Shown here: one piece after another, positions 55,505 to 64,000 of the stretch
Position numbering within the stretch: the first letter of the stretch is position 1
Layout of the letters: each line of letters starts with the position of its first letter
NCBI RefSeq assembly: GCF_002006355.2
Contig: NZ_CP096980.1
Coordinates: 3,410,001-3,474,000, forward strand
DNA length: 64,000 nt
Source: Clostridium felsineum DSM 794
GTDB taxonomy: Bacteria > Bacillota > Clostridia > Clostridiales > Clostridiaceae
Reading direction: 5' to 3'
The notes under the pieces: model-generated
The model's input: only the letters and a program-made list of their open reading frames with translations
What the model was told of the DNA's origin: nothing
Databases searched by the model: none
Translations under genes and position numbers: made by a program

Positions 55505-57375
55505 AAAGGGAGTGTCGCAAAATGATTAAAATTAATCATGAGCGATGCTCTTTTTTTGTTTAAGCTATAAAATTGCCTAATATTTTAAATACTATATTAA
55601 TTATTTGAATTTCCATGAGATTTTGACGCACTAAAATAAACCTAACTATATTATTCCATAATTAGGAAATAGTTTTTAATTCGTGAAGATACTTTTGAGT
55701 TCTTTCATTTTGGATTTTTAAATGTAATTTGTTAATGTTATATCCAAAACAAAGCAAAATAAATTCAGTTTTTACACTATTTTTTCCACGTGTTAAAAAT
55801 CTTTTGAATTCATAGTCGCTTTTTAAAATTCCAAACGCACCTTCAACTTGAATAGATCTGTTCATTCTCAATTTAGTTCCCAATTCAGTTTTGATATTGT
55901 TGTATGAAATTTGACGCTTTTTAATAAAAGTCTTTGAAACCTGCATTTTTCGGTTATTCTTTGCTTTTGTGCACTTTGATTTCAAAGTGCAGTTATCGCA
56001 ATTTTCACATTCATAAACAGTAACCTCAGACGTATACCCACTTGCAGATTTTTTATGAATAATATATGATGGGAATAATTTTCTATTATTATGACAAATA
56101 TATGTATCTGTTTTAACATCATATTTCATATTTTCACGCTTACTGATGTCGTTTTTAAAACTTCTTTTTTTCCATTTCTCATAAGTTTGAGGTTTTATAT
56201 ATGGTATTTGATTATTAGACTCTAAAAACAAATAGTTTTCTTCACTTTCGTAACCAGAATCTGCAATCACATTAGTATATTTATGACCAATTTTTTCTTG
56301 CATATTAGTAATCATTGGTATTAATGTTGCTATATCATTTCTATCATCAAATACTCCAACACCAGTTACATATTCACTATCAACTGCTATTTGTACATTA
56401 TAGGCAGGTTTTAATTGACCATTTCTCATATGATCATCTTTCATATGCATGAAAGTTGCATCAGTATCAGTTTTAGAATAGCTATTTCTTTTTGAAAATA
56501 TTTTCTTACTTAAATTATATTTTTCTTGTCTTTCTTTATATTGTGATAGTTGTTCTATCCACTTTTGAATTGCAGTTTTTCTTTTACCGATTCCATGAAC
56601 AAACTCTATATTTCTTTTTTCTTTTTCAAATAAAAGCCATTGAAGAATTTTGTTTATATCATCAATCAAAGTTTCTCTCTCAATAGTGAATTTCATTAAT
56701 CTTTCAAGATTAATGGTTTTAACAAGAGCAATAATTTTATCAAACATCTTACCTTCATTTTTATAAATAGCTTTCTTCCAAACAAAAGTATATCGGTTGG
56801 CATTTGCCTCAATTTTAGTACCATCGATAAATACATTTTCAAATAATAATTCTTTTTCTTTAGCTAAATAGTTAACTTGTTGATAAAATAAATCTTCAAT
56901 CACTTCATTTGAAAGATATTTTTTTCGAAATCTACTTATAGTAGCGTGATCAGGTGCTTTAAAGCCTTGAAGTAGCCATTTGAAATTTATATCTCTTTTG
57001 CATGCTTTTTCTATCTTTCTACTTGAATAAATATTTTGAGAATAAGCATAAGATATTATTTTGAACATGATTTTGGGTTCAACTGCTGATTTTCTTCCTA
57101 CGGAAGAATACGCCTTGTACAATTTTTTATAATTTAATCCCTCCAACAAATAGCTTAGCAAACGAACCGAATCATCTTCTGGTATTAAGTTTTCTAAATT
57201 TAATGGTAATATAAGTTGCAAATTATCATTAAATTGATTATAATTTTTTGTGTATAATTTAGTTACATTCATAATTTAATTATACAATCAATGTGAGTTC
57301 TTCGGAACTCACATTTTTTATATACAACAAAGGAGCTATTGCAAAACTATTTTTTAGTTTTGCAACAGCCCCTTT
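55505..57375 (-). mobile_element. IS1182-family insertion sequence, copy 2
   Basis: The same 1871-bp element as copy 1, inverted, with the same ends (AAAGGGAGTGTCGC at the left, GCAACAGCCCCTTT at the right) and the same protective hairpins. Flanking tetranucleotides are TAAA on the left and AGAT on the right, so no target duplication is seen, unlike copy 1. It terminates the mobile-looking segment that contains the biosynthetic cluster. Confidence 0.92.
55662..57272 (-). CDS. IS1182-family transposase (copy 2)
   Basis: A 536-residue transposase, identical to copy 1 except for Val in SSVGRK where copy 1 has Ile. All motifs are intact (FIDGTKIEANANRYTF, VIADSGYESEENY, EGAFGILKSDYEFKRF). Near-identity of the copies implies recent transposition or gene conversion. 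Confidence 0.95.
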   Translation of the reverse strand: MNVTKLYTKNYNQFNDNLQLILPLNLENLIPEDDSVRLLSYLLEGLNYKKLYKAYSSVGRKSAVEPKIMFKIISYAYSQNIYSSRKIEKACKRDINFKWLLQGFKAPDHATISRFRKKYLSNEVIEDLFYQQVNYLAKEKELLFENVFIDGTKIEANANRYTFVWKKAIYKNEGKMFDKIIALVKTINLERLMKFTIERETLIDDINKILQWLLFEKEKRNIEFVHGIGKRKTAIQKWIEQLSQYKERQEKYNLSKKIFSKRNSYSKTDTDATFMHMKDDHMRNGQLKPAYNVQIAVDSEYVTGVGVFDDRNDIATLIPMITNMQEKIGHKYTNVIADSGYESEENYLFLESNNQIPYIKPQTYEKWKKRSFKNDISKRENMKYDVKTDTYICHNNRKLFPSYIIHKKSASGYTSEVTVYECENCDNCTLKSKCTKAKNNRKMQVSKTFIKKRQISYNNIKTELGTKLRMNRSIQVEGAFGILKSDYEFKRFLTRGKNSVKTEFILLCFGYNINKLHLKIQNERTQKYLHELKTIS

Positions 57376-57457
57376 AGATTTGCTCTATTTAAATTTTTTT
57401 CTGTGCCTTCACTTAAGCACCACCTCACATAGAAACGATATATTCACCATATCTCAA

Positions 57458-57937
57458 TTATGGGATAATTAAATCTATATCTTGCCTCATGGTATTATGG
57501 TACTTATCACTTAATGACATAGTTATTGTGTGTTTTCCTGAGGTTAAGTTATTAAATATAATTTCATAAGAAGTTGTATCTGTATCCTCCTCAGTATCAT
57601 ATCCCCATGTATATATATCTTTGGGATCAGTGTTCACATTTAAATCGTAATCACACAAATATTTTCCATCAACAGATATATGTACAGGACCTAATCCAGT
57701 AGTTTTTCTAATTAAAATACATGGATATTTAGTATCTAAAATTATAGGATCATAATTATTAGATTGATAATTAGCTACTCTAGTATAATCCCCATCCACA
57801 CTCGATTTATACGCAGAGTTAACTCCCTGTATTTGCATAATCAAACCTACATCTGCATGAGTGGTCTTTAATGGGACAGCCGCCCCCAAAGCTATAACTA
57901 ATATAAAAATTGCAAACATCATAAATTTTCTTTTCAT
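57458..57937 (-). CDS. Small secreted protein, unknown
   Basis: A 159-residue protein with a signal peptide (MKRKFMMFAIFILVIALGAA ... TTHA, cleavage near 28). The mature part is beta-rich and acidic (VHISVDGKYLCDYDLNV, GKHTITMSLSDKYH) and may be an Ig-like or carbohydrate-binding-like fold. No catalytic motif is visible. AAAGGAGGAA precedes the ATG. It lies beside IS copy 2 and is divergent from the DUF3892 gene. Confidence 0.75.
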   Translation of the reverse strand: MKRKFMMFAIFILVIALGAAVPLKTTHADVGLIMQIQGVNSAYKSSVDGDYTRVANYQSNNYDPIILDTKYPCILIRKTTGLGPVHISVDGKYLCDYDLNVNTDPKDIYTWGYDTEEDTDTTSYEIIFNNLTSGKHTITMSLSDKYHNTMRQDIDLIIP

Positions 57938-58110
57938 AACAAAATTCCTCCTTTTATAATTTATAATAATATACTACCACAAAATACATTATTATGAAAA
58001 AATCTATATATTTGTTTATATTGATATATTTATTCCTACTTCATAAAATGTGAATATTACATAACTTTACTACAAATAATACTTATAAAATAATTAAAAG
58101 AGGTGTTAAT

Positions 58111-58341
58111 ATGAGTAGTAAATCCAAGATTACAAAAGTACAAAAAAATTCTCATGGAGATATAACTGCTGTAGCACTTGATAACGGAAATATATGTTCA
58201 ATTGATGAAGCAATATCAATGGCAAAAAACGATTTAATAGACGGTGTAAATGTAGGCAAAGCCAAGAATGGTAGAGAATATTTAAGAAGCAATCCTAATG
58301 GCGATGAAAGTGATAATTTAGATAATAAACCAACTTTTTAA
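58111..58341 (+). CDS. DUF3892 domain protein
   Basis: A 76-residue protein. ITKVQKNSHGDITAVALDNG followed by SIDEAISMAKNDLIDGVNVG is the DUF3892 pattern common in clostridia and bacilli, function unknown. GAGGTG lies eight bases before the ATG. Convergent with the peptidase gene, with a shared terminator. Confidence 0.85.
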   Translation: MSSKSKITKVQKNSHGDITAVALDNGNICSIDEAISMAKNDLIDGVNVGKAKNGREYLRSNPNGDESDNLDNKPTF

Positions 58342-58354
58342 ATAAATATAAAAA

Positions 58355-58394
58355 AATAAACTCTCTATGATAAAAATATCACCGAGAGTTTATT
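58355..58394. terminator. Bidirectional terminator
   Basis: AATAAACTCTC (58355-58365) pairs with GAGAGTTTATT (58384-58394); an inner TGATA/TATCA stem extends it. It serves the DUF3892 gene and the convergent peptidase gene. Confidence 0.8.
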
Positions 58395-58398
58395 ACTT

Positions 58399-59202
58399 TT
58401 ATTTCAAATCAATATGCCACCAATCATGACTATATTTTTGCAAAAACTTAGCCGGTATATAAATATATCCCTTGTCTCCAAAATCCTCTCCCCAACTATT
58501 ACGGGCAATAAAATATAAATTTTCGTAATTTGAAGCTTCAAAATATTTTTGTACATTTTCCTTAATTTCTTCTATAATTCCATTTTTCTTATAAAAATAG
58601 CCACATATATTTATTGCATGTCCTCCAAGTAGTTCTTCTCCTTGCTTTGGCAGTTGTACATAGCCATCATGTCCAATATCTTCAAAACTATCATATACGT
58701 CCACACCTATTAATACAGGTTTTTTAAGCACACCTACGCAATAAAGTAAATCTTTTATACTTGTTATTTTATATTTTTTTATAGCTTTATGCTTTTTAGC
58801 ATCCAAGTCCATAGCTGCAGTTGGCACATCTTTAAACTTATCAATATCATATGGACACAAACTCTCTAAACAAGTTCCTACTGTTGTAGCAATCTCAGCA
58901 CTTCTAGCTATTGTACTTCCATTATCATCCTGAACATCTCCATCAAGTTTTCTTTCCTCATAATAAAAATAAAGCTCTGAAAGCTTGTCTTTTATTCCCA
59001 AAAGATATTCAAGTACACTGCAAGCTGAAAATGCTGTACATGCTCCTAGCTTTCCTTGATCTTGTATGGGGGCATATTGTTTTCTTAGATCCGCGCTTGA
59101 TGGAATATCTTCCTCTCTAAAAATACATTCATAAAACAGTTTTTCATTTCCTGTTACTTTAGATTTTTTTAAGTTATACTTATAAGGTAATTTCTTTCCC
59201 AT
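58399..59202 (-). CDS. Papain-like (C1A family) cysteine peptidase
   Basis: A 267-residue peptidase with all family motifs. The oxyanion Gln and nucleophile are in IQDQGKLGACTAFSAC (Gln49, Cys55), the catalytic His is in LLGGHAINICGY, and the Asn is in ARNSWGEDFGDKGYIYIP. No signal peptide or propeptide is evident, so it may be intracellular or exported by a leaderless route. AAGGAGA precedes the ATG. A 9-bp inverted repeat (TTAAATTGT/ACAATTTAA, 59220-59249) lies just upstream and may be an operator. Confidence 0.9.
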   Translation of the reverse strand: MGKKLPYKYNLKKSKVTGNEKLFYECIFREEDIPSSADLRKQYAPIQDQGKLGACTAFSACSVLEYLLGIKDKLSELYFYYEERKLDGDVQDDNGSTIARSAEIATTVGTCLESLCPYDIDKFKDVPTAAMDLDAKKHKAIKKYKITSIKDLLYCVGVLKKPVLIGVDVYDSFEDIGHDGYVQLPKQGEELLGGHAINICGYFYKKNGIIEEIKENVQKYFEASNYENLYFIARNSWGEDFGDKGYIYIPAKFLQKYSHDWWHIDLK

Positions 59203-59475
59203 AACAAAGGCATCTCCTTTTAAATTGTTTGATTATTAAGACAATTTAATTTCTAGTTATGCATTTATTTTGAAATAAGTCTATTCTTTATCATGATTTT
59301 ACACCTTTTTTATCTACTTATTACCACTATGGCATTCTATATTTCACTTAACATTATATGCTTCAATTAAGCTATTATTCCTCACTATATTTTATTTATA
59401 AAAATTATACTAATATTCATCCTATAAGGATATACTAATACCGATTTATTTATTAGGAGGTATTTTTTTAATATA

Positions 59476-60300
59476 ATGGGTGTAAATATTAACAACAAAA
59501 TTAAACTTCATGGTTTTAATAATTTAACTAAAGCATTATCTTTTAATATGTACGATATATGCTATACAAGATCTGCTGAAGATAGAGAAGCATATATTTC
59601 TTACATAGATGAGCAATACAGTGCAGATAGACTTACAAAAATCCTCTCAACTGTTACTGAAATTATAGGTGCTAACATTTTGAACACCGCAAAGCAGGAC
59701 TACGACCCTCAAGGTGCAAGTGTTACACTTTTGGTATGTGAGAATCCTATATTAGAAGATCACAAAGAAGCCCTAGTAAAAGAAACTCCTGGACCGCTTC
59801 CAGAAATCATACTTAATCATTTAGATAAAAGTCATATTACCGTGCATACCTATCCTGAGTATCACCCCGATGAAGGTATTTGCACCTTTAGAGCTGATAT
59901 AGACGTATCTACCTGTGGAATGATATCACCTTTAAGAGCACTAAATTATTTAGTACATTCCTTTGAAGCAGATATTATGACTATGGACTATAGAGTTCGT
60001 GGTTTTACTAGAGATATTACTGGACGTAAGCTATTTATTGATCACAAAATTAATTCCATTCAGAACTATATACCAAACAACATAAAAAACAAATATAACA
60101 TGATTGATGTAAATGTTTATCAAGAAAACTTATTTCATACAAAATGTAGATTAAAACAATTCGATTTGGATGACTATCTATTTGGATACACAAAAAAAGA
60201 TTTATATCCAAAAGAAAAAAGAATAATAACTCATAAACTAAAAAAAGAGATGGACGAAATATTTTATGGTAAAAATTTTGATGATGTATATTACAAATAA
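59476..60300 (+). CDS. speD: S-adenosylmethionine decarboxylase proenzyme
   Basis: A 274-residue bacterial SpeD of the longer E. coli type. The self-cleavage site is in LDKSHITVHTYPEYHP: Ser119 becomes the pyruvoyl group. The conserved FRADIDVSTCGMISPL block follows. It decarboxylates SAM to provide the aminopropyl donor for spermidine. SpeE follows after 18 bases. The AGGAGG site is about 15 bases from the ATG, longer than usual, with no alternative in-frame start between. Confidence 0.95.
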   Translation: MGVNINNKIKLHGFNNLTKALSFNMYDICYTRSAEDREAYISYIDEQYSADRLTKILSTVTEIIGANILNTAKQDYDPQGASVTLLVCENPILEDHKEALVKETPGPLPEIILNHLDKSHITVHTYPEYHPDEGICTFRADIDVSTCGMISPLRALNYLVHSFEADIMTMDYRVRGFTRDITGRKLFIDHKINSIQNYIPNNIKNKYNMIDVNVYQENLFHTKCRLKQFDLDDYLFGYTKKDLYPKEKRIITHKLKKEMDEIFYGKNFDDVYYK

Positions 60301-60318
60301 AATAATGGAGGTAAACTT

Positions 60319-61179
60319 ATGTTAGATCTTTGGTTTTCAGAAAGTCATGCAGACGACACAAAATTTTCAATAAGAGTAAACGAGCATTTATACACAGAAA
60401 AAACTCCTTTTCAGCAAATAGATTTTTTTAAGAGTGAAACCTTTGGAACTTTTTTTACACTTGATGGTTACATAATGATGACTGAAAAAGACGAATTTAT
60501 ATATCATGAGATGATTACCCATGTTCCAATGGCCGTCAATCCTAATATAAAAAGAGTTCTTATTATAGGTGGTGGTGATGGTGGAACCTCAAGAGAAATT
60601 TTAAGATACAATACTATAGAACAAGTGGATATGGTTGAAATTGACGAAAGGGTTGTACGCCTGTGTCAAAAATACCTAACTCAAACCTCACTAAAACTTG
60701 ACAATGATGATAGACTTTCTATACATTTTGAAGATGGTAAAGAATTCGTTAAGAAAACAAAAAATAAAACCTATGATCTTATTCTTGTAGATTCAACTGA
60801 TCCTATTGGCCCTGGAGAAGGTTTATTTACTAATGAATTTTATAAAGACTGCGAAAGAATTTTAAGTGATGACGGAATTCTAATTAATCAACATGAAAGT
60901 CCTTATTACAAGGAATACTGCCATGAAATGAAAAGAGCTCATAATAAAATAAAAGATAAATTTCCTATTGCAATGGTTTATCAATTTCACATGCCAACTT
61001 ATGCTTCTGGCCACTGGCTTTTTGGCTTTGCATCAAAAAAATATCATCCTCTAAAGAATTTGCATGAAGACAGCTGGAATGCTCTTAATTTAAAAACAAA
61101 ATATTATAACACAAATCTCCATAAAGGTGCTTTTGCACTTCCTAATTATGTTATTGAAGAGCTGGAAAAAGATGATTAA
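60319..61179 (+). CDS. speE: Spermidine synthase
   Basis: A 286-residue aminopropyltransferase. The family start is FSIRVNEHLYTEKTPFQQI. The SAM-like binding motif is VLIIGGGDGGTSREIL (about 80-95), followed by VEIDERVV and LVDSTDPIGPGEGLF with the catalytic Asp. It transfers the aminopropyl group from decarboxylated SAM to putrescine. TGGAGG lies seven bases before the ATG; it forms an operon with speD and ends at the terminator at 61184. Confidence 0.95.
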   Translation: MLDLWFSESHADDTKFSIRVNEHLYTEKTPFQQIDFFKSETFGTFFTLDGYIMMTEKDEFIYHEMITHVPMAVNPNIKRVLIIGGGDGGTSREILRYNTIEQVDMVEIDERVVRLCQKYLTQTSLKLDNDDRLSIHFEDGKEFVKKTKNKTYDLILVDSTDPIGPGEGLFTNEFYKDCERILSDDGILINQHESPYYKEYCHEMKRAHNKIKDKFPIAMVYQFHMPTYASGHWLFGFASKKYHPLKNLHEDSWNALNLKTKYYNTNLHKGAFALPNYVIEELEKDD

Positions 61180-61183
61180 AAAG

Positions 61184-61219
61184 CTCCATCCATTTTAAAC
61201 TGTGGATGGAGTTTTTTTA
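61184..61219 (+). terminator. Terminator of the speDE operon
   Basis: CTCCATCCA (61184-61192) pairs with TGGATGGAG (61203-61211), followed by seven T's. Confidence 0.93.
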
Positions 61220-61223
61220 TGTT

Positions 61224-61721
61224 CTATTTAAGTGTTATCAACCTTATAACATAGGAAAATAGACTTGGGGGTCTATCTTCTCCATAAAAGTAACAAGATA
61301 AAACATCATCTAGCCATATTATCAGTATAGGAAGTACATACCACCAAATACAATTTTTCAATTCAATTTGTCCCATAAAATTAAATTTATCCTTACTATA
61401 ATCCCAAATATGCAAACCTAAATATAAATTAAAAAATATACCTGAAAATAACTCCATTAAAGTTATAGTTGTTCCACCAATTAAAACCTGTTTCCACATT
61501 TTTAAATTATAATACTTAGGTCTATCATTTAGCCCTCCTATAATAACTCCACAAAGTCCCCCAACTAAAAACATCCATAAGCTTGTAAAGCCCATAAGTG
61601 ACATTGACTTTATTCCCTCATAGCCTACCAATTGTTGTCCATACGCTCTTGCCAGCACTTCTACATCCATGTAAATACCACCAAACACTAAAAAGTGAAT
61701 TATTTTATTTTTTAAGTACAC
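61224..61721 (-). CDS. Putative ABC-transporter-type membrane protein (PF06541-like)
   Basis: A 165-residue membrane protein with about four helices. The motifs FTSLWMFLVGGLCGVIIGGLN and GTTITLMELFSGIFFN ... LHIWDYSKDKFNFMGQI are typical of the CmpB-type putative permease family. Function unknown. It uses a GTG start eight bases after AGGAGG. It is convergent with speE. Confidence 0.8.
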   Translation of the reverse strand: MYLKNKIIHFLVFGGIYMDVEVLARAYGQQLVGYEGIKSMSLMGFTSLWMFLVGGLCGVIIGGLNDRPKYYNLKMWKQVLIGGTTITLMELFSGIFFNLYLGLHIWDYSKDKFNFMGQIELKNCIWWYVLPILIIWLDDVLSCYFYGEDRPPSLFSYVIRLITLK

Positions 61722-61844
61722 TGTTTACACCTCCTTTAATTTACTAAATATAATATGCCTACAAATACCGCACTATTACCATACCAAGTAACCTTATGTA
61801 TAATTTTCTACAAAAAACTTTATTTTCCTTTAATGTATTTTTTA

Positions 61845-61880
61845 ATAAGAAAGACTCCTTAATTAAAGAAGTCCTTCTTG
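61845..61880 (-). terminator. Terminator of the GH24 lysozyme gene
   Basis: On minus, AAGAAGGACTTC pairs with GGAGTCTTTCTT with two imperfect pairs (arms 61868-61879 and 61847-61858), followed by ATTAAAAAAT. A moderate terminator 13 bases after the stop. Confidence 0.65.
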
Positions 61881-61892
61881 AAAATAAATATT

Positions 61893-63245
61893 TTATATAT
61901 CCTCAACATCATCCATATCAATCCATTGAAGGTGTGCATTTGCTCCATTAACTAATCCCCAATTTCCTATAACCTTATATAGAGATATTACTTTACCTGC
62001 TGGTACAATACCATTAGTTGGTATAGCAGAACATGGATTTTCTCTACAGTAAGTTCCTTCATATGCCACTGCTCTTATTTGCTTTATAACACTTAAAGGT
62101 TTTGTAGCAACCAAACTACTAATTGGAACAAACTTCTTTTCTGTATTACTTATTAAATAGTATGCATCTTCTTTAGCATATACCTGAACCAAATCACCTT
62201 TTGTAAGAGTTCCAACTGTATTTCCTGCTTCATGTGGAAATTCCTTTATATTAACACTATCTACATCCACCGCAAAATCCTGTAATAAGGGTTCAGATTT
62301 TTCATTTAGTTTATTTGTAAATGCATTTGGGTATATATCTTGCAATTGTTTATTGTTGTTCATCCATTGTAAACCATCATTTCTTCCATTTACAAGATAG
62401 TATCCATTTACATCACAATAAACAGGGCATGTACCAGTATATGGAACAGTTCCATTGCTTGGATCACAATCATCTGGATTTTCATAGCATTTTGCACCAT
62501 CATAATCCATAACTCTTATTACTTTTTGAACGGATAATGGATTCTGTGCCTTTACATTTGATATTTTTACATATTGTGGATTGTTGTTATTTACAAGATA
62601 CCACTCATTGCATTTGCCGTATACTTGAAGAGTATATCCTGACTCTCTTACTCCATTAGTTTCAGAATTATCATCTGGTAAGCTTTTAAATTCAGTATGT
62701 CCTGTTGTAATCATATTTGCTATTATAGCAGGTTTTCCTTTTTGGTTAATGCAAAATTGATTAGGTTGTTTTAAATCTGTAGTTGTATTACCACTGCCAA
62801 AGAACATTGCTGCTTCTGCTGCTCTTCTGTTCTTAAGACCATCTAAAGCTTTACCTCCAGCCATAACCCACATTTCAAAATCAGCTGTTATAGTATTTAC
62901 GTCTCTTACTCCTGCACATATATTTCTATATAAAGTTGATTGATTTAATAATGCACTAACTCCTTCGTTGTAAGCAAAAGATACCAATGCATCAAATTGA
63001 TTCTGATTTAAGTTAACTCCCTTAGAAGTTAAATCATTTTTTATTGGTTGCGCATATTTGTTATTCAATAAGTCCTCCAACATTTGACTAGCCTGAGCCT
63101 GTGTTACATATGTTAAACCTGCAATTTCATCACCAGTCATACCATATCCTATTGTTTTTACACCTACACTATCATAATAAGGTGTTGCTGAAAATCCTTC
63201 CCATTGTTCTACGAAATTTACACATTGTTTTGAAACTAAAGCCAT
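61893..63245 (-). CDS. GH24 (T4-type) lysozyme with duplicated SH3-like repeats
   Basis: A 450-residue muramidase. The GH24 domain spans ~5-150 with catalytic Glu in VEQWEGFSATPYYD and Asp/Thr region TIGYGMT. The remaining ~290 residues are two tandem units (about 165-305 and 310-450). Both contain a PLSV-x-K-x-IR block, a Y-x-G-x-x-C-x-ENP block and a LVNG-x-N-LQW block, probably SH3-like cell-wall-binding folds with paired Cys. No signal peptide is present. It may be a prophage-derived or self-lysis enzyme. AAGGAAG precedes the ATG. Confidence 0.88.
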   Translation of the reverse strand: MALVSKQCVNFVEQWEGFSATPYYDSVGVKTIGYGMTGDEIAGLTYVTQAQASQMLEDLLNNKYAQPIKNDLTSKGVNLNQNQFDALVSFAYNEGVSALLNQSTLYRNICAGVRDVNTITADFEMWVMAGGKALDGLKNRRAAEAAMFFGSGNTTTDLKQPNQFCINQKGKPAIIANMITTGHTEFKSLPDDNSETNGVRESGYTLQVYGKCNEWYLVNNNNPQYVKISNVKAQNPLSVQKVIRVMDYDGAKCYENPDDCDPSNGTVPYTGTCPVYCDVNGYYLVNGRNDGLQWMNNNKQLQDIYPNAFTNKLNEKSEPLLQDFAVDVDSVNIKEFPHEAGNTVGTLTKGDLVQVYAKEDAYYLISNTEKKFVPISSLVATKPLSVIKQIRAVAYEGTYCRENPCSAIPTNGIVPAGKVISLYKVIGNWGLVNGANAHLQWIDMDDVEDI

Positions 63246-63327
63246 ATTAATTACTTCCTTTCATTTTTGAATTTTTTATTTATTTGCTGCAATTACTACT
63301 GTTTCTGTCCCCCTTTTGTGTAATAAA

Positions 63328-63354
63328 AAAGAGCTTATTTAGTAAAAGCTCTTT
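63328..63354. terminator. Terminator-like hairpin upstream of the lysozyme gene
   Basis: A perfect 9-bp stem AAAGAGCTT (63328-63336) / AAGCTCTTT (63346-63354), flanked by A's and T's on both sides. Usable on both strands; probably a second stop for the VanZ-like transcript. Confidence 0.65.
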
Positions 63355-63374
63355 TTAAATTTTTAGAAACAAAA

Positions 63375-63408
63375 ATAACCCCGAGAAAAATCTCAAGGTT
63401 GTTTTTTA
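63375..63408 (-). terminator. Terminator of the VanZ-like gene
   Basis: On minus, AACC-TT-GAGA pairs with TCTC-GG-GGTT around a short T loop (63377-63400), followed by ATTTTTGTTT. Confidence 0.65.
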
Positions 63409-63501
63409 ATTTCTAAACTTTTGACAATACCTATTATAGCACCTTTAAATAATATAGATGTAATTAATATCTTAGCTACTTATTATATTTAACTTATAAA
63501 A

Positions 63502-64000
63502 CTATTGAAGGAATAAAAATATGACTGGAATAACTAGATATAAATAGGGCTCTAGCCTACTAAGTAACATATCCTTAGAAGAACTTTCTACAGCTGACTT
63601 ATCAATAAATTTATGAAATATTTTTTTCATTATATTAAAAATAATAAAGCCTAAAACGTTGCCTATAGTATTCATTATTATATCATCTATATCTGTGGTT
63701 CTTGCAGTAGTAAACAATTGACTAAACTCAATAAAAAAAGTAAAAAATAATCCATATAAAAATATATTTTTAAACTTTTGATATTTTGTCCACATTATTG
63801 GAATCAGAAATCCAAAGGGCATAAATAATATAATATTAAGTATGTTTGATATATCTAGTCCATCTTTTAAAGGTATTAAATTTAAATGTGGATTAAATAT
63901 TCTCTCATGCTCAATTAAATGAACCTTCCATTCATATACAGAGGGTATTCCCACTAGAATTAAACAAGCTACAATATAAATCAAGAAAAAATATCCTACA
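63502..64000 (-). CDS. VanZ-like membrane protein, partial (start beyond the window)
   Basis: At least 165 codons, open to the right edge without a convincing start. A TTG at 63984 is possible, but the frame continues upstream with hydrophobic residues (VGYFFLIYIVACLIL), so the start likely lies outside. The VanZ pattern is clear: a first helix, then NLIPLKDG, NIILFMPFGFLIPIMW, FFIEFSQLF and the signature TDIDDIIMNTIGNVLGF. An extra C-terminal helix follows. VanZ-like proteins are often linked to cell-envelope or glycopeptide tolerance; the exact role is unknown. Confidence 0.85.
   Translation of the reverse strand, partial: VGYFFLIYIVACLILVGIPSVYEWKVHLIEHERIFNPHLNLIPLKDGLDISNILNIILFMPFGFLIPIMWTKYQKFKNIFLYGLFFTFFIEFSQLFTTARTTDIDDIIMNTIGNVLGFIIFNIMKKIFHKFIDKSAVESSSKDMLLSRLEPYLYLVIPVIFLFLQ

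Noticed and set aside
12651..57375. Calling the IS-bracketed segment a functional composite transposon
   Set aside because: Copy 2 lacks a matching target duplication and the outer flanks share no repeat, so movement as a unit is not shown.
1..64000. CRISPR arrays, retrons, DGR-type repeats
   Set aside because: No regularly spaced repeats, cas genes or reverse transcriptase found.

Overview
The window is very AT-rich and carries Gram-positive, spore-former-type genes: AGGAGG-like ribosome sites, YhgE/Pip proteins, LLH holin, GH25 and GH24 lysozymes, VanZ, DUF3892 and SpeD/SpeE. Codon use and protein style point to Clostridium sensu stricto. I do not assign a species.

Left part (1-12650): the 5' end of a QueD/PTPS-like gene, two tandem YhgE/Pip membrane proteins, a tRNA-Leu(CAA) with a clear promoter, an orphan HsdR_N-type nuclease, an XRE regulator with a small membrane protein, a secreted Ig-like protein, a decayed endolysin-holin pair, a 52-codon ORF, a DUF1259-like protein and a secreted lamin-tail nuclease.

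Centre (12651-57375): a 44.7-kb segment bracketed by two almost identical 1871-bp IS1182-type elements in inverted orientation. Inside lie a small membrane protein, a voltage-gated-type K+ channel, a serine beta-lactamase-like hydrolase and, all on the minus strand, a 34.8-kb hybrid NRPS / trans-AT PKS cluster (about 51.9 to 17.1 kb). In transcription order this is: T-C-A-T-TE; C-A(Gly)-T plus an orphan half-C domain; a stand-alone acyltransferase; KS-DH-KR-ACP; KS-ACP-C-A(Asp)-T-C; a B12-binding-type radical SAM enzyme; half-C-A(Tyr-like)-T-C-A(Tyr-like)-T; a BtrH_N-type protein; two ABC exporter half-transporters; and an acyl-AMP/CoA ligase. If the proteins act in biosynthetic rather than gene order, the predicted product is an acyl-Gly-ketide-ketide-Asp-Tyr-Tyr-X lipopeptide-polyketide hybrid released by the TE, then exported by the ABC pair. 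I do not recognise it as a known compound. Upstream of the cluster sit a transposase broken by one in-frame stop and an intact holin plus GH25 endolysin pair.

Right part (57376-64000): a small secreted protein, a DUF3892 protein, a papain-like peptidase, the spermidine genes speD-speE, a putative ABC-transporter-type membrane protein, a GH24 lysozyme with duplicated C-terminal repeats, and a VanZ-like protein running off the right edge.
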